DNA from: Methylobacterium gossipiicola
GTDB lineage: Bacteria; Pseudomonadota; Alphaproteobacteria; Rhizobiales; Beijerinckiaceae
Direction: 5' to 3'
Assembly (NCBI RefSeq): GCF_900113485.1
Contig: NZ_FOPM01000001.1
Location: 1-64,000, forward strand
DNA: 64,000 nucleotides
Position numbers and translations under genes: made by a program. Positions 9,298-18,158 of this stretch are shown here, piece by piece (within the stretch, counting starts at the first letter, position 1; the number at the start of each line of letters is the position of its first letter). The notes beneath the pieces were generated by a model that ran no database searches, was not told where the DNA came from, and saw nothing but the letters and a program-made list of their open reading frames with translations.

Positions 9298-10787
9298 CGC
9301 GAGGACTCTGCCCGAGGATCCAGATGCGGCGTGTCGGAGGCCGCGTCGGCATCGCCGACCGGTGCGATCCAGGCCGTGACCCGACGCACGTGATGGGACA
9401 CGGAGTCCGCCATATCGCGGACGTTGGTGCGGACCATGGTCCAGCCGGCCTGCGCCTCCGGTCCGGTGAATCCGGACGCCACCGCCTTCCAGGCGACGGA
9501 GGCGGACGGAATCCAACCATTCTCGCGGGTGATGGTCACCCACTGGCCGACGGAGCACGGGCTGGTCCGGGCTTCGGGCCGGTTCCGCGTGACGGTGGTC
9601 TCACCCTCCGGGCGCTCGAGGCGGACGAGCACGTACATCTCGCGTCGCTCCGTCTGCGGGAACGGGACGGCGTAAAGCTGGTCGGTCTTGTCGCTCGTTT
9701 TGGGGAGGATCTCGCTGACGCGGCCCGGCTGCGCGGCCCCTGAACCCGCGGTGATCGTCACCGGGGTTCCGACGGCCAGATCCTGCGCCTGCCGGTACGA
9801 AAAGATCCCCACCGCGAAGGCTTGATCGCAATCGACCAGGGTGGCGACCGAATCGCCGGGATTGACGTGGCGCCCCTGGGCCGCGCCGAGGCTCAGGACC
9901 ACGCCGCCATTGGCCGCGCTCAGCTGCGCGTCAGTCAGACTGTCCAGGCGCTTCTTCTCGGCGTCGAGGAGGGCGGCCTGCGTCTTGAGGCTGGAGGCGA
10001 GCTGGGTCTCCTCGATGGCGAGGCGCTGGGCATCGAAGGCGAGGTCGCGCCGCTTCTGCGTGAGCACCGCGAGGCTGTTGCTCTGGTTTCCGACGAAGAC
10101 GTTCTTCCGCACGGCCGCGAGTTCGGCGACCTTCTGCGAGAGCTTCGCGGTCTCGGCCTCCTTGTCGTATCGGGCGGCCTCGAGCTTGAATTGCGTCGGC
10201 CGCAGAAGGTCGATGCTGGCGGTGTTGCGGTCGACCATCGATTGCTGCCGATCGACCACCGCCTTGGTCGATTGACCCTCGGCATTGGCAACGGCGACGC
10301 GGGCCTTGGCCTCCGTCACCTCGCCGTCGAGCTTCGCGACGGTCTGCTCCACCTGGCGCTTGATTTCGGCATCGAGCGCCGCGACGTAGGCTTCGTCCGA
10401 TTCCCGTTTCTGGCGCGCCGCCAGCAGGGACCCGCGCAGTTCGGAAACCTTGCCGTCCAGGATGATCAGGGTGGTGCGGTCGATGCGGGCATTGTGAATC
10501 CGCGCCACCGTCTCGCCGGGCGCCAGCCGCTGCCCGACCCGAGGCAGGACATCACTCATCTCGCCGGCGATCGGCGCCGTGAGGAGGCTGATCGGTGCGT
10601 TGATCACCGCCCGATCCGATTGATCGGCCAGGAGCGGCGGAAGCGTCGCCGTCGTCATCAACAACGCCAGGACCGTCGCGACCGAATACGCCGACACACG
10701 CACCACGCGCGTATGGCCGGGCTTGTGCCCGCTGTGCGGCGCAGCAGGAGAGTTCCCCGGAGCGGGACCAGACGGGTTTACAGTCAT
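9294..10787 (-). CDS. HlyD-family periplasmic adaptor
   Basis: A 497-residue membrane-anchored adaptor: a short cytoplasmic N-terminus, one membrane helix (about residues 28-50), a barrel-sandwich half-motif (APIAGEMSDVLPRVGQRL), a long charged coiled coil (about 90-290), the second half-motif (GGVVLSLGAAQGRHVNPGDS) and a beta-barrel domain. GAGGA lies before the ATG. First gene of the operon with the glycosidase-like protein and the synthase. By analogy with Alg44 of alginate systems, such an adaptor could couple the synthase to export across the periplasm; this role is inferred. The C-terminal ~90 residues are unusual and of unknown function. Confidence 0.8.
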   Translation of the reverse strand: MTVNPSGPAPGNSPAAPHSGHKPGHTRVVRVSAYSVATVLALLMTTATLPPLLADQSDRAVINAPISLLTAPIAGEMSDVLPRVGQRLAPGETVARIHNARIDRTTLIILDGKVSELRGSLLAARQKRESDEAYVAALDAEIKRQVEQTVAKLDGEVTEAKARVAVANAEGQSTKAVVDRQQSMVDRNTASIDLLRPTQFKLEAARYDKEAETAKLSQKVAELAAVRKNVFVGNQSNSLAVLTQKRRDLAFDAQRLAIEETQLASSLKTQAALLDAEKKRLDSLTDAQLSAANGGVVLSLGAAQGRHVNPGDSVATLVDCDQAFAVGIFSYRQAQDLAVGTPVTITAGSGAAQPGRVSEILPKTSDKTDQLYAVPFPQTERREMYVLVRLERPEGETTVTRNRPEARTSPCSVGQWVTITRENGWIPSASVAWKAVASGFTGPEAQAGWTMVRTNVRDMADSVSHHVRRVTAWIAPVGDADAASDTPHLDPRAESSR

Positions 10788-11772
10788 GAGACGGTTCCTC
10801 GTGAAGAGAAAAGCAGAGCCTGCGGTCGCGATAGTCCCGAAACTTCGCGAGCGATGTCGTTCGGGACCACGCGCGTCGGCGGCGCGTTCCTCACGCCCAG
10901 CCAGCCTCTTTTCGCGATGCTGGCGATCGGTTTTGATTAAACGATAGTTAACACGCTTTGACGAATGTTTTGCCTAAATATTCTGAGTAGAAATCAAATA
11001 TATGTGAGATGTAATGGCAGAATTTTGGTCGAATGTGACGCTCGTATGTCAAGTTATTTTATGGGCATCTTTTGGGCGGTGAGTCGTTTGATCCGCCAGG
11101 CCATGATTTTTTTCGCGCTCCACGCCTCCGAAGCGCCATGACGGCGATACGGATGCAATTCTAGTCGTGCCTCACAAAACTCCCGCTTCCGGATGCTTCT
11201 CGCCCGTAAGACGAGGATGCAGCGCAAGCTTTCAAGAGAGACACGCAATTGCGCTCGATATCATTGGCTCCATTCCGCAGACGCGCCCTCAACGGCGGTG
11301 CAGCAAAAAGCGTTCCGTCAAGAAAACGTTAACGCCTCCGCCGATCGTCCCCGTGGCCGACCATCGCGCGATCACGCGCTTCGGCGTTCGGTCATGTCGC
11401 GGAATGGGGAGGAGTGTCTCTCCGGCGGGTTGGATCGTCGGCCGAGGCGTAAAACGATCACCTGGAACGGCGCGAGGCCGGTACGGTCCCGAAGCGCCGA
11501 ATGAACCGCGCCGGGTTTTCCGCCAGCGATGATGTTTCCCGACTCGCGGGTTCTCGCATGCTTTGCATGGAACCGGCCCGCCCCCATTACCTGACGGGAT
11601 GAGGGAGCGATCGCCGTCGTATACGGAGTGGCCGGTCCCTGGCGCCCTCTGCTTCGCCGTCCGGTCCCCGCGCTGGGGCATCGAGCGGAACCCGGTCTCC
11701 GGTGTCGCGACAGGTGCCTGCCTTCGCAGACCGCGTGGAGCCGAAATCGAAGTAAGATGACCGGTCTGCGGT
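10788..11772. other. Long AT-richer intergenic region upstream of the polysaccharide operon
   Basis: No convincing gene is seen in this stretch of nearly 1 kb. Bases 10930-11060 are much richer in A and T than the surroundings, and this block lies about 150-270 bp before the HlyD-type gene, fitting a long promoter or leader region for that operon. One copy of the CTCACAAAAC repeat lies at 11167-11187. Candidate frames on both strands are low in hydrophobic residues and rich in Arg, and no family was recognised. Confidence 0.45.
11167..11187. repeat. Dispersed repeat, family C (single arm)
   Basis: CTCACAAAACTCCCGCT at 11171-11187 is repeated exactly at 15052-15068. The leading GTGCCTCACAAAAC (11167-11180) is found inverted at 15109-15122. 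The copies are about 3.9 kb apart, too long and too exact to be likely by chance. Confidence 0.6.
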
Positions 11773-12870
11773 CTACGCCGCCGCCCGCCGCTCCGGATAC
11801 AGCGACAGCAATCCGTCGGCACTCGCCGTCGCGACACCGCGCTCGGTGATGATGCCCGTCACCAGTCGGGCCGGGGTCACGTCGAAGGCGGGATTGGCCA
11901 CGGGGGAACCGGGCGACACCACCTCGATGGTCGCGAAGGCGCCGTCGGGCAGACGGCCCGTGAGGTGCGAGACCTCGCGGCCGTCGCGCTCTTCGATGGG
12001 GATCTGCGCGACGCCGTCGTCGAGGGTCCAGTCGATGGTCGAGAAGGGGAGGGCGGCGTAGAACGGAACCCGGTTGTCCGAGGCCGCCAGGGCTTTGAGA
12101 TAAGTGCCGATCTTGTTGCAGACGTCGCCCGAGGCCGTGGTGCGGTCGGAACCGACGATGCAGATGTCGATGCGGCCGTGCTGCATGAGGTGGCCGCCGG
12201 CATTGTCGGCGATGACCGTGTGCGGCACGCCGTGGGCGTTGAGTTCGAAGGCCGTCAGCGCCGCGCCCTGGTTGCGCGGTCGGGTCTCGTCCACGAAGAC
12301 GTGGACCGGCACGCCGGCATCGTGCGCGACGTAGATCGGCGCTAAGGCCGTGCCCCAATCGACGGTGGCGAGCCAGCCGGCGTTGCAATGGGTCAGCACA
12401 TTGACGGTGCGGCCGGTTCGGGCGTGAATCTCGCAGAGGATCTTCGCGCCATGCATCCCGATGGCGTGGCAGCTCTCCACATCCTCCTCGGCGATGTGCC
12501 CGGCCTCCGCGAACGCGAAGGCGGCTCGCTCCGAAATCGGCACCGTGCGGAGCTTCGCCGCCACCCGGTCGAGGGCCCAGCGCAGGTTGATCGCCGTGGG
12601 ACGGGTTTCGGCCAGGAACGCGACCGCCCGCTCGATGCCCGCATCCGACGCGTCCTCGGCGAGGCCCAAAGCCAGGCCGTAGGCGGCCGCCACACCGATG
12701 AGGGGCGCACCCCGCACCACCATGGTGCGGATGGCGACGGCGGCGTCGTGCATCGAGCCGAGGCGCTTCAGCTCGAACGCGAAGGGCAGGCGGGTCTGGT
12801 CGATGACCTGGACCGAGACGCCATCGGCATCGGGAAAGATGGTGCGGTAGGGCTGGCCGTCGATCTTCAT
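11773..12870 (-). CDS. mtnA: S-methyl-5-thioribose-1-phosphate isomerase
   Basis: A 365-residue enzyme that isomerises methylthioribose-1-phosphate to methylthioribulose-1-phosphate in the salvage of methylthioadenosine. The family signatures are clear: [27 protein letters not shown] with catalytic C162, and [18 protein letters not shown] with catalytic D242, close to C160/D240 of the Bacillus enzyme. Length is normal. No other mtn genes are adjacent, so the later steps (the classical pathway or an alphaproteobacterial shunt) must be encoded elsewhere. Upstream is a possible small gene and the serA terminator. Confidence 0.95.
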   Translation of the reverse strand: MKIDGQPYRTIFPDADGVSVQVIDQTRLPFAFELKRLGSMHDAAVAIRTMVVRGAPLIGVAAAYGLALGLAEDASDAGIERAVAFLAETRPTAINLRWALDRVAAKLRTVPISERAAFAFAEAGHIAEEDVESCHAIGMHGAKILCEIHARTGRTVNVLTHCNAGWLATVDWGTALAPIYVAHDAGVPVHVFVDETRPRNQGAALTAFELNAHGVPHTVIADNAGGHLMQHGRIDICIVGSDRTTASGDVCNKIGTYLKALAASDNRVPFYAALPFSTIDWTLDDGVAQIPIEERDGREVSHLTGRLPDGAFATIEVVSPGSPVANPAFDVTPARLVTGIITERGVATASADGLLSLYPERRAAA

Positions 12871-12910
12871 GAAGCGCGTCCGAGCGGGGAGGGGCGCCCG
12901 AGCCTTTACG

Positions 12911-13087
12911 TCAGAACAGGCGTCGGAGACCAGCCGGCACGAGGATGACGGTGGGATCGGTCTCGATCAGATCGCGCACCATGCCGGGGATCTTGACCCG
13001 TAACGGCTCCCCAGTCGGGGCTTCGGTCGCCAGGCCGGGAATATTAAAGTCCAGCACGAACAAGACCTTTTTCTTCGGCCCAGGCAC
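12911..13087 (-). CDS. Possible small protein of unknown function
   Basis: A minus-strand frame of 58 codons from a GTG at 13087 to TGA at 12911. It contains [18 protein letters not shown] and ends in [10 protein letters not shown]-like acidic then basic residues ([18 protein letters not shown]), a more protein-like composition than chance frames here. No good ribosome binding site was seen and the frame stays open upstream into the serA terminator, so the start is uncertain. No family recognised. It lies between mtnA and serA on the same strand. Confidence 0.3.
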   Translation of the reverse strand: MPGPKKKVLFVLDFNIPGLATEAPTGEPLRVKIPGMVRDLIETDPTVILVPAGLRRLF

Positions 13088-13130
13088 AGGAGGCGACGGC
13101 AGGATTGGGTATCGGACGGTTTTCCTCGGC

Positions 13131-13155
13131 CGGCGCCCGGGATCACCGGGCGCCG
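13131..13155 (-). terminator. Rho-independent-type hairpin after serA
   Basis: A perfect 10-bp inverted repeat, CGGCGCCCGG and CCGGGCGCCG, with a 5-base loop, sits 17 bp past the serA stop. It lacks a long T run, as is common in GC-rich genomes. Confidence 0.65.
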
Positions 13156-13171
13156 TCGCTTTGCCGAGCGT

Positions 13172-14764
13172 TTAAAAACGCACCGCCCGCACCCGGCGCA
13201 CCTGCGGGATCGTTTCGATCTGCTTCAGCACCGCGTCGGAGACCGGAGCGTCCACGGCGCAGAAGCAGATGGCGCTGCCGCCTTCCTCGTCACGGCCGAG
13301 GTTGAACGTCGCGACGTTGACGCCCGCATCGCCCAGGATGCTGCCGAGCCGGCCGATGAAGCCCGGCTTGTCGAGGTTGCGTACGTAGAGCATGTGGCGC
13401 GCGAAGGCCGCGTCGATGGCGATGGAGCGGATCTCGATCACCCGAGGCTTGCCGTCGTGGAACACCGTGCCGGCGGCGTCGCGGGGCATGTCCTCGGCGA
13501 TCACGGTGATGCGGATCACCGATTCGAAATCCGTGGCGGCACCCTCGCGCTTGATCTCGTCCACCACGATACCGCGTTCCCGCGCGAGCGCCGGGGCCGA
13601 CACCATGTTGATGTCCTGTAGGAACGGCCGCAGCACCCCGGTGATCGCCGCCGAGGTCAGCGCCCGGGTGTTCATGCCGGCCACCGCGCCCTCATAGGTG
13701 ATGCGGATACCCTTGATCGGCGCCTCCGTCAGCTGACCGAGGAACGAGCCGAGCTTGTCCGCGAGGGCCACGAACGGCTTCAGGCGCGGGGCTTCGTCGG
13801 CCGAGATCGAGGGGAAGTTGATGGCGTTGGTGATGGCTCCGTGGAGCAGGTAGTCCGACATCTGCTCGGCGACCTGCAGGGCGACGTTCTCCTGCGCCTC
13901 GTTGGTGGAAGCCCCGAGATGCGGCGTGCAGATCACGTTCGGATGTCCGAACAGCGGGTTCTCGGTGGCGGGTTCCGTCACGAACACGTCCAGGGCCGCG
14001 CCGGCGACGTGGCCGGAATCGAGGGCCTTGCGCAGGGCGGCTTCGTCGACGAGCCCACCACGGGCGCAATTGATGATCCGCACCCCGCGCTTCGTCTTGG
14101 CCAGCGCCTCGGCCGACAGGATGTTGCGGGTCTTGTCCGTCATCGGCACATGGAGCGTGATGATGTCGGCCCGCGCGAGCAGCGCGTCGAGTTCCACCTT
14201 CTCGACGCCGAGTTCGACGGCCCGTTCCGGTGACAGGTAGGGATCGTAGGCCACCACCTTGAGCTTCAGGCCGATGGCCCGATCGGCCACGATGGCGCCG
14301 ATATTGCCGCACCCGATGACGCCAAGCGTCTTGCCCGTCAGTTCGACACCCATGAAGCGGTTCTTCTCCCACTTGCCGGCCTGGGTCGAGGCATCGGCCT
14401 GGGGCAGCTGGCGGGCCAGGGCGAACATGAGCGCGATGGCGTGCTCGGCCGTGGTGATGGAATTGCCGAAGGGCGTGTTCATCACGATGATGCCGCGGGC
14501 TGTCGCCGCCGGTACGTCGACGTTGTCGACACCGATTCCGGCGCGGCCGATCACCTTCAGGCGGCTCGCTTCGGCGATGACCTTGCTGGTGACCTTGGAG
14601 GCCGAGCGAATGGCGAGGCCGTCGTAATGCCCGATGATGGCGGCGAAGGCGGCCTTGTCCTTGCCGAGGTCGGGGATGAAATCGACGTCGATGCCGCGAT
14701 CCCGGAAGATCTGCACGGCGGCGTCGGAGAGGGAATCGGAAATCAACACCTTGGGAGCAGCCAT
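13172..14764 (-). CDS. serA: D-3-phosphoglycerate dehydrogenase
   Basis: A 530-residue long-form SerA that oxidises 3-phosphoglycerate to 3-phosphohydroxypyruvate with NAD, the first step of serine synthesis. It has the catalytic/Rossmann core (LGVIGCGNIGAIVADRAIGL; INCARGGLVDEAAL; CTPHLGAST with the catalytic His), an intervening allosteric domain, and a C-terminal ACT domain (MLYVRNLDKPGFIGRLGSIL, about 455-530) for serine sensing. The ATG at 14764 has GGAGG 6 bases upstream and opens MAAPKVLISD; the longer frame upstream is repeat sequence. serC lies upstream on the same strand, separated by 386 bp of repeats, so the two may be separate transcripts. Confidence 0.96.
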   Translation of the reverse strand: MAAPKVLISDSLSDAAVQIFRDRGIDVDFIPDLGKDKAAFAAIIGHYDGLAIRSASKVTSKVIAEASRLKVIGRAGIGVDNVDVPAATARGIIVMNTPFGNSITTAEHAIALMFALARQLPQADASTQAGKWEKNRFMGVELTGKTLGVIGCGNIGAIVADRAIGLKLKVVAYDPYLSPERAVELGVEKVELDALLARADIITLHVPMTDKTRNILSAEALAKTKRGVRIINCARGGLVDEAALRKALDSGHVAGAALDVFVTEPATENPLFGHPNVICTPHLGASTNEAQENVALQVAEQMSDYLLHGAITNAINFPSISADEAPRLKPFVALADKLGSFLGQLTEAPIKGIRITYEGAVAGMNTRALTSAAITGVLRPFLQDINMVSAPALARERGIVVDEIKREGAATDFESVIRITVIAEDMPRDAAGTVFHDGKPRVIEIRSIAIDAAFARHMLYVRNLDKPGFIGRLGSILGDAGVNVATFNLGRDEEGGSAICFCAVDAPVSDAVLKQIETIPQVRRVRAVRF

Positions 14765-15051
14765 GATGGCCTCCGGGTTCAAGCAAACGGGGGATTTCGG
14801 GGGACGCGCAGGACACCTCGCCCGCCCTCTCGCTGGACCACCGCCACACGATTCGCGGGCGGCGCGGGTCCCCTCTGCTGGAAGGAGAGGGACAGGGTGA
14901 GGTGTGTGATTTTTCCGGAGAAGTCGCACGCCTCTCCCCAGCCCTTTCCTTTCAGGAGGGGGAGCCGGTCGAGCTCGAGTCCGCCCCAAATCGACGGATT
15001 GGCGGCGCAATCGTGAGCGTGCGGAAGCCCGGCGCCTCTCCCTGAGTGTCT
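14765..15051. repeat. Repeat-rich spacer between serC and serA
   Basis: This non-coding stretch contains purine/pyrimidine-biased blocks (for example 14871-14900 and 14930-14960, around CTGCTGGAAGGAGAGGGAC and CAGGAGGGGGAGCCGG) of the kind often dispersed in alphaproteobacterial intergenic DNA. No second copy of these blocks was noticed in the window. It may hold the serA promoter, but none could be assigned. Confidence 0.4.
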
Positions 15052-15118
15052 CTCACAAAACTCCCGCTGCACCGTCGCCTTCAGGGCGAGAACCGTCCAG
15101 GGACGGAGGTTTTGTGAG
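15052..15118. repeat. Inverted repeat, family C, downstream of serC
   Basis: CTCACAAAAC (15052-15061) and GTTTTGTGAG (15109-15118) form perfect 10-bp outer arms, extended imperfectly by TCC/GGAG. A smaller inner hairpin, CCGTCC-AGG-GACGG, lies at about 15093-15106. It sits 33 bp past the serC stop and could end or stabilise the serC transcript. Related single arms occur at 11167-11187. Confidence 0.65.
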
Positions 15119-15150
15119 GCACTCGAACAGGGGAAAGGAGCGAGCCGTCC

Positions 15151-16317
15151 TCAAGCGGCTTGCGCGAGCTTCGCCTTCTCGGCGGCGAAGGCCCAATCGA
15201 GCCACGGCATCAGGGCTTCGAGGTCGGACGCCTCCACCGTACCGCCGCACCACAGGCGCAGGCCCGCCGGAGCGTCGCGATAGGCACCGATGTCGTAGGC
15301 GATCCCCTCGCGGTCCAGGGTGTCGGCGATACCCTTGGCCACGGCCGCGACGGCCTTGTCGCCCTTCGCCAGCACGTCCGGATCGGTGATCACCAGGCAG
15401 ACGCCGGTGTTGGAGTACGTCGCCGGGTCGGCGGCGAGGTGGCCGATCCAGGGCGTGCGCGCCACCCAGTCGTGAACCACCTTGGCGTTGGCGTCGGCCC
15501 GCGCATAGAGGGCGTCGAGGCCTCCGATGCCCTTCGCCCAGGCGAGGGTGTCGAGGTAATCCTCCACCGCGAGCATCGAGGGCGTGTTGATGGTATCGCC
15601 CTTGAAGATGCCTTCGATGAGTTTGCCGTCCTTGGCCATGCGGAACACCTTCGGCACGGGCCAGGCCGGGGTGTGATCCTCGATCCGCGCCACGGCGCGG
15701 GGCGAGAGCACAATCATGCCGTGCGCGGCCTCGCCGCCCATGACCTTCTGCCAGGAGAAGGTCACGACATCGAGCTTGTCCCAGGGTAGCGGCATGGCGA
15801 AGGCGGCCGAGGTCGCGTCGCAGATGGTGACGCCTTCGCGGTCGGCGGCGATCCAGTCCGCGTTCGGAACCCGCACGCCGGCGGCGGTGCCGTTCCAGGT
15901 GAAGATCACGTCGTTGTGCTTCGTATCCACGGCCGAGAGATCGGGCAGGATACCGTATTCGCCGACATGGACCTTCGGGGAGATCTTGAGCTCCTTCAGG
16001 GCGTCCGTGACCCATTCGAGGCCGAACGCCTCCCAGGCCAGGACCTCGACGGTCCGCTCGCCCAGCATCGACCACATGGCCATCTCGACGGCGCCGGTAT
16101 CGGAGGCGGGAACGATGCCGATGCGGTAATCGGCCGGCACCCGGAGAACCTCACGGGTGAGATCGATGGCTTGGCTGAGCTTGGCCTTGCCGAGGGCGGA
16201 GCGGTGCGAACGTCCGAGGGCCGCGCCTTCGAGGGCCTGGAGGCTCCAGCCGGGGCGCTTGGTGCAGGGGCCGGACGAGAAATTGGGCACGCGGGGGCGC
16301 GTGTCGGGTCGGCTCAT
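15151..16317 (-). CDS. serC: Phosphoserine aminotransferase
   Basis: A 388-residue PLP enzyme that turns 3-phosphohydroxypyruvate and glutamate into phosphoserine, the step after SerA. The sequence fits the alphaproteobacterial/archaeal-type Ser[17 protein letters not shown] at the N-terminus, [32 protein letters not shown], and the PLP-binding lysine in [15 protein letters not shown]. Start: ATG 16317 (MSRPDTRP) is preferred because AAGG lies 9 bases upstream; an ATG three codons earlier (16326) is also possible. It is upstream of serA on the same strand; serB is not here. Confidence 0.94.
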   Translation of the reverse strand: MSRPDTRPRVPNFSSGPCTKRPGWSLQALEGAALGRSHRSALGKAKLSQAIDLTREVLRVPADYRIGIVPASDTGAVEMAMWSMLGERTVEVLAWEAFGLEWVTDALKELKISPKVHVGEYGILPDLSAVDTKHNDVIFTWNGTAAGVRVPNADWIAADREGVTICDATSAAFAMPLPWDKLDVVTFSWQKVMGGEAAHGMIVLSPRAVARIEDHTPAWPVPKVFRMAKDGKLIEGIFKGDTINTPSMLAVEDYLDTLAWAKGIGGLDALYARADANAKVVHDWVARTPWIGHLAADPATYSNTGVCLVITDPDVLAKGDKAVAAVAKGIADTLDREGIAYDIGAYRDAPAGLRLWCGGTVEASDLEALMPWLDWAFAAEKAKLAQAA

Positions 16318-16380
16318 GATCGTCATCCTTCCAGATGAAAGCTCCTCGTTGGGGAGGAGTGTCCCACCCACAGGGATGAA

Positions 16381-16398
16381 CCTCGGCCGTGGCCGAGG
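16381..16398. other. Perfect small hairpin between trmD and serC
   Basis: CCTCGGCC and GGCCGAGG form a perfect 8-bp stem with a 2-base loop. A T-rich tract follows on the plus strand, the opposite direction to both flanking genes; on the minus strand an A-rich tract precedes it. It lies 64 bp before serC and could be a leader hairpin or part of a terminator for trmD. Confidence 0.35.
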
Positions 16399-16463
16399 CA
16401 AGTTTCTTTTTGTTAGCGCCGGATGAATTTTCGTGAACGCCGTTTGAGAGGGCGTTCGCGGGG

Positions 16464-17198
16464 TCACGTCGTCCTGTCGGGGGGCGAGGAGCGACCTTCG
16501 GATGGGGCGAGGAGGTCGGGTCGGCGTTCGCGGGTGAGGCGCAGGGATTCGGCCGCGCGCCACTTCGCGATGGCGCCGTGGTTGCCGCCGGTGAGCACCT
16601 CCGGGATGGTCCGGCCCTCCCATTCGCGCGGGCGGGTGTAGTGCGGATATTCGAGGCGGCCGCCCTCGAAACTCTCGTCCTGACCGGAGGCTTCCTTGCC
16701 CATGACGCCGGGCAGCAGCCGCACGCAGGCGTCGAGCAGCGTCAGGGCGGCGATCTCGCCCCCCGACAGCACGTAATCGCCGATGGAAACCTCTTCCAGG
16801 CCGCGCCCGGCGATGACCCGCTCGTCCACCCCCTCGAACCGGCCGCAGACGATGACGACGCCCGGCCCCCGGCTCAAGGCGCGCACCCGGGCTTGGCTCA
16901 AGGGGCGACCGCGCGGGCTCATGAGGAGGCGCGGTCGCGGATCGTCGGGCGCCGCTGCCGCGTCGATGGCAGCCGCCAGCACGTCGCAGCGCAGGACCAT
17001 GCCGGCACCGCCGCCGGCCGGCGTGTCGTCGACGGCGCGATGGCGCCCAAGTCCGTGCTCGCGGATCGCCCGGGCTTCGAGGGACCACGTTCCCCGCGCC
17101 AGGGCGTCGCCCGACAGCGACAGGCCGAGGGGGCCGGGAAACATCTCGGGGTAGAGGGTGAGGAGGGTGGCGCGCCACGCCGGACTGATTTCGGTCAT
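16464..17198 (-). CDS. trmD: tRNA (guanine37-N1)-methyltransferase
   Basis: A 244-residue SPOUT-class enzyme that methylates G37 of tRNAs from SAM, preventing frameshifts. Family motifs are all present: [12 protein letters not shown] at the N-terminus, [37 protein letters not shown] in the trefoil-knot SAM site, and [18 protein letters not shown]. Length is normal. In most proteobacteria trmD directly follows rimM in the ffh-rpsP-rimM-trmD group; here about 3.2 kb with three genes (two on the opposite strand) lies between them. Confidence 0.96.
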   Translation of the reverse strand: MTEISPAWRATLLTLYPEMFPGPLGLSLSGDALARGTWSLEARAIREHGLGRHRAVDDTPAGGGAGMVLRCDVLAAAIDAAAAPDDPRPRLLMSPRGRPLSQARVRALSRGPGVVIVCGRFEGVDERVIAGRGLEEVSIGDYVLSGGEIAALTLLDACVRLLPGVMGKEASGQDESFEGGRLEYPHYTRPREWEGRTIPEVLTGGNHGAIAKWRAAESLRLTRERRPDLLAPSEGRSSPPDRTT

Positions 17199-17310
17199 GG
17201 CGTTCCATGACGCGGGCCGGGTCCAGGGGTCAACGGAGCAACGATCGACGGAGGAGGGTGAACCCCGCCCGGAAGGGGGCGTTTACGGCGAGGCGGTATG
17301 GAGACGCACC

Positions 17311-18066
17311 ATGATTCACTGCTTCGGCCTTGCCGCTGCCCTCTTCGCCATACCCCTTGCCTTGCCGGCCCTGGCCCTGGAGCCCTTGGGTCCACCGGGC
17401 GCACCGGCCTCCGCCTTTCCGGATCCCGACCGGCCCGTGGCGGAAATCATCGCGCCGCTCTGGGCGTCCGAGGCCGAGCGCGACGCCGCCGACGAGGTCG
17501 GTCAGGTGGCCCGCCTCATGGACATCAAGGCCGGTCAGACCGTGGCGGATATCGGAGCCGGCAGCGGCTACTACGCCGTGCGGCTGGCCGAGCGGGTCGG
17601 CCCCGAGGGCCGGGTCTTCGCCGAGGACATCACGCCGCTCTACCTCGCGGGGCTGGAGCGGCGCCTGCGCAAGGCGGGGCTCGCCCAGGTCACGCCCGTG
17701 CGCGGCGAGGCGCACGACCCCCGGCTGCCGGCGGGATCGCTCGATGCGGCGGTCCTCGTCCACATGTACCACGAGATCATCCAGCCGTTCGGCCTTCTCT
17801 ACAACCTCGCGGCGGCGATGAAGCCCGGCGGCCGCGTCGGCATCGTCGATGCCGATACGATCCCGTCTCGCCACGGCACGCCGTTGCCGCTCCTGCGCTG
17901 CGAGCTCGGCGCCATGGGGTACCGCGAGATCTCGGTGACGGTCCTGCATGGCGGCTCCGGCTACCTCGCGGTGTTCGAGCCTCCCGCCGTCGCGGCTCGG
18001 CCGGCGCCGGCGACGATCCGATCCTGCCCCGATACGGTGACGCGGACCAATCCCAGGACACGGTGA
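17311..18066 (+). CDS. Class I SAM-dependent methyltransferase with signal peptide
   Basis: A 251-residue protein that starts with a typical signal peptide (MIHCFGLAAALFAIPLALPALA) and continues with a seven-strand methyltransferase fold: motif I VADIGAGSGYYAVRLAERVG, an acidic residue after it (VFAEDI), and the post-motif region DAAVLVHMYHEI. Exported methyltransferase-fold proteins of this sort are common in proteobacteria, but why a SAM enzyme would be exported is unclear. GGAG lies about 7 bases before the ATG. The next gene follows after 92 bp on the same strand. Confidence 0.75.
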   Translation: MIHCFGLAAALFAIPLALPALALEPLGPPGAPASAFPDPDRPVAEIIAPLWASEAERDAADEVGQVARLMDIKAGQTVADIGAGSGYYAVRLAERVGPEGRVFAEDITPLYLAGLERRLRKAGLAQVTPVRGEAHDPRLPAGSLDAAVLVHMYHEIIQPFGLLYNLAAAMKPGGRVGIVDADTIPSRHGTPLPLLRCELGAMGYREISVTVLHGGSGYLAVFEPPAVAARPAPATIRSCPDTVTRTNPRTR

Positions 18067-18158
18067 GGCCTTCGGGCTTCGCCGAGCGACCTTCACCCTT
18101 CCGTAGGGGGACGGCCCTACACTGCCGCCTCCTTCAGTCCCCCCTCCGGAGATGCGGT

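Noticed and set aside
6037-9393. Plus-strand open frame of 1118 codons
   Set aside because: It is antisense to the glycosyltransferase and glycosidase-like genes and has no recognisable domain.
11289-11837. Minus-strand frame of 182 codons upstream of the polysaccharide operon
   Set aside because: It overlaps the end of mtnA, is rich in Arg/Pro/Gly and has no supported start or domain.
16318-17208. Long N-terminal extension of serC
   Set aside because: The extension overlaps trmD in another frame; the family N-terminus and the ribosome binding site point to 16317.
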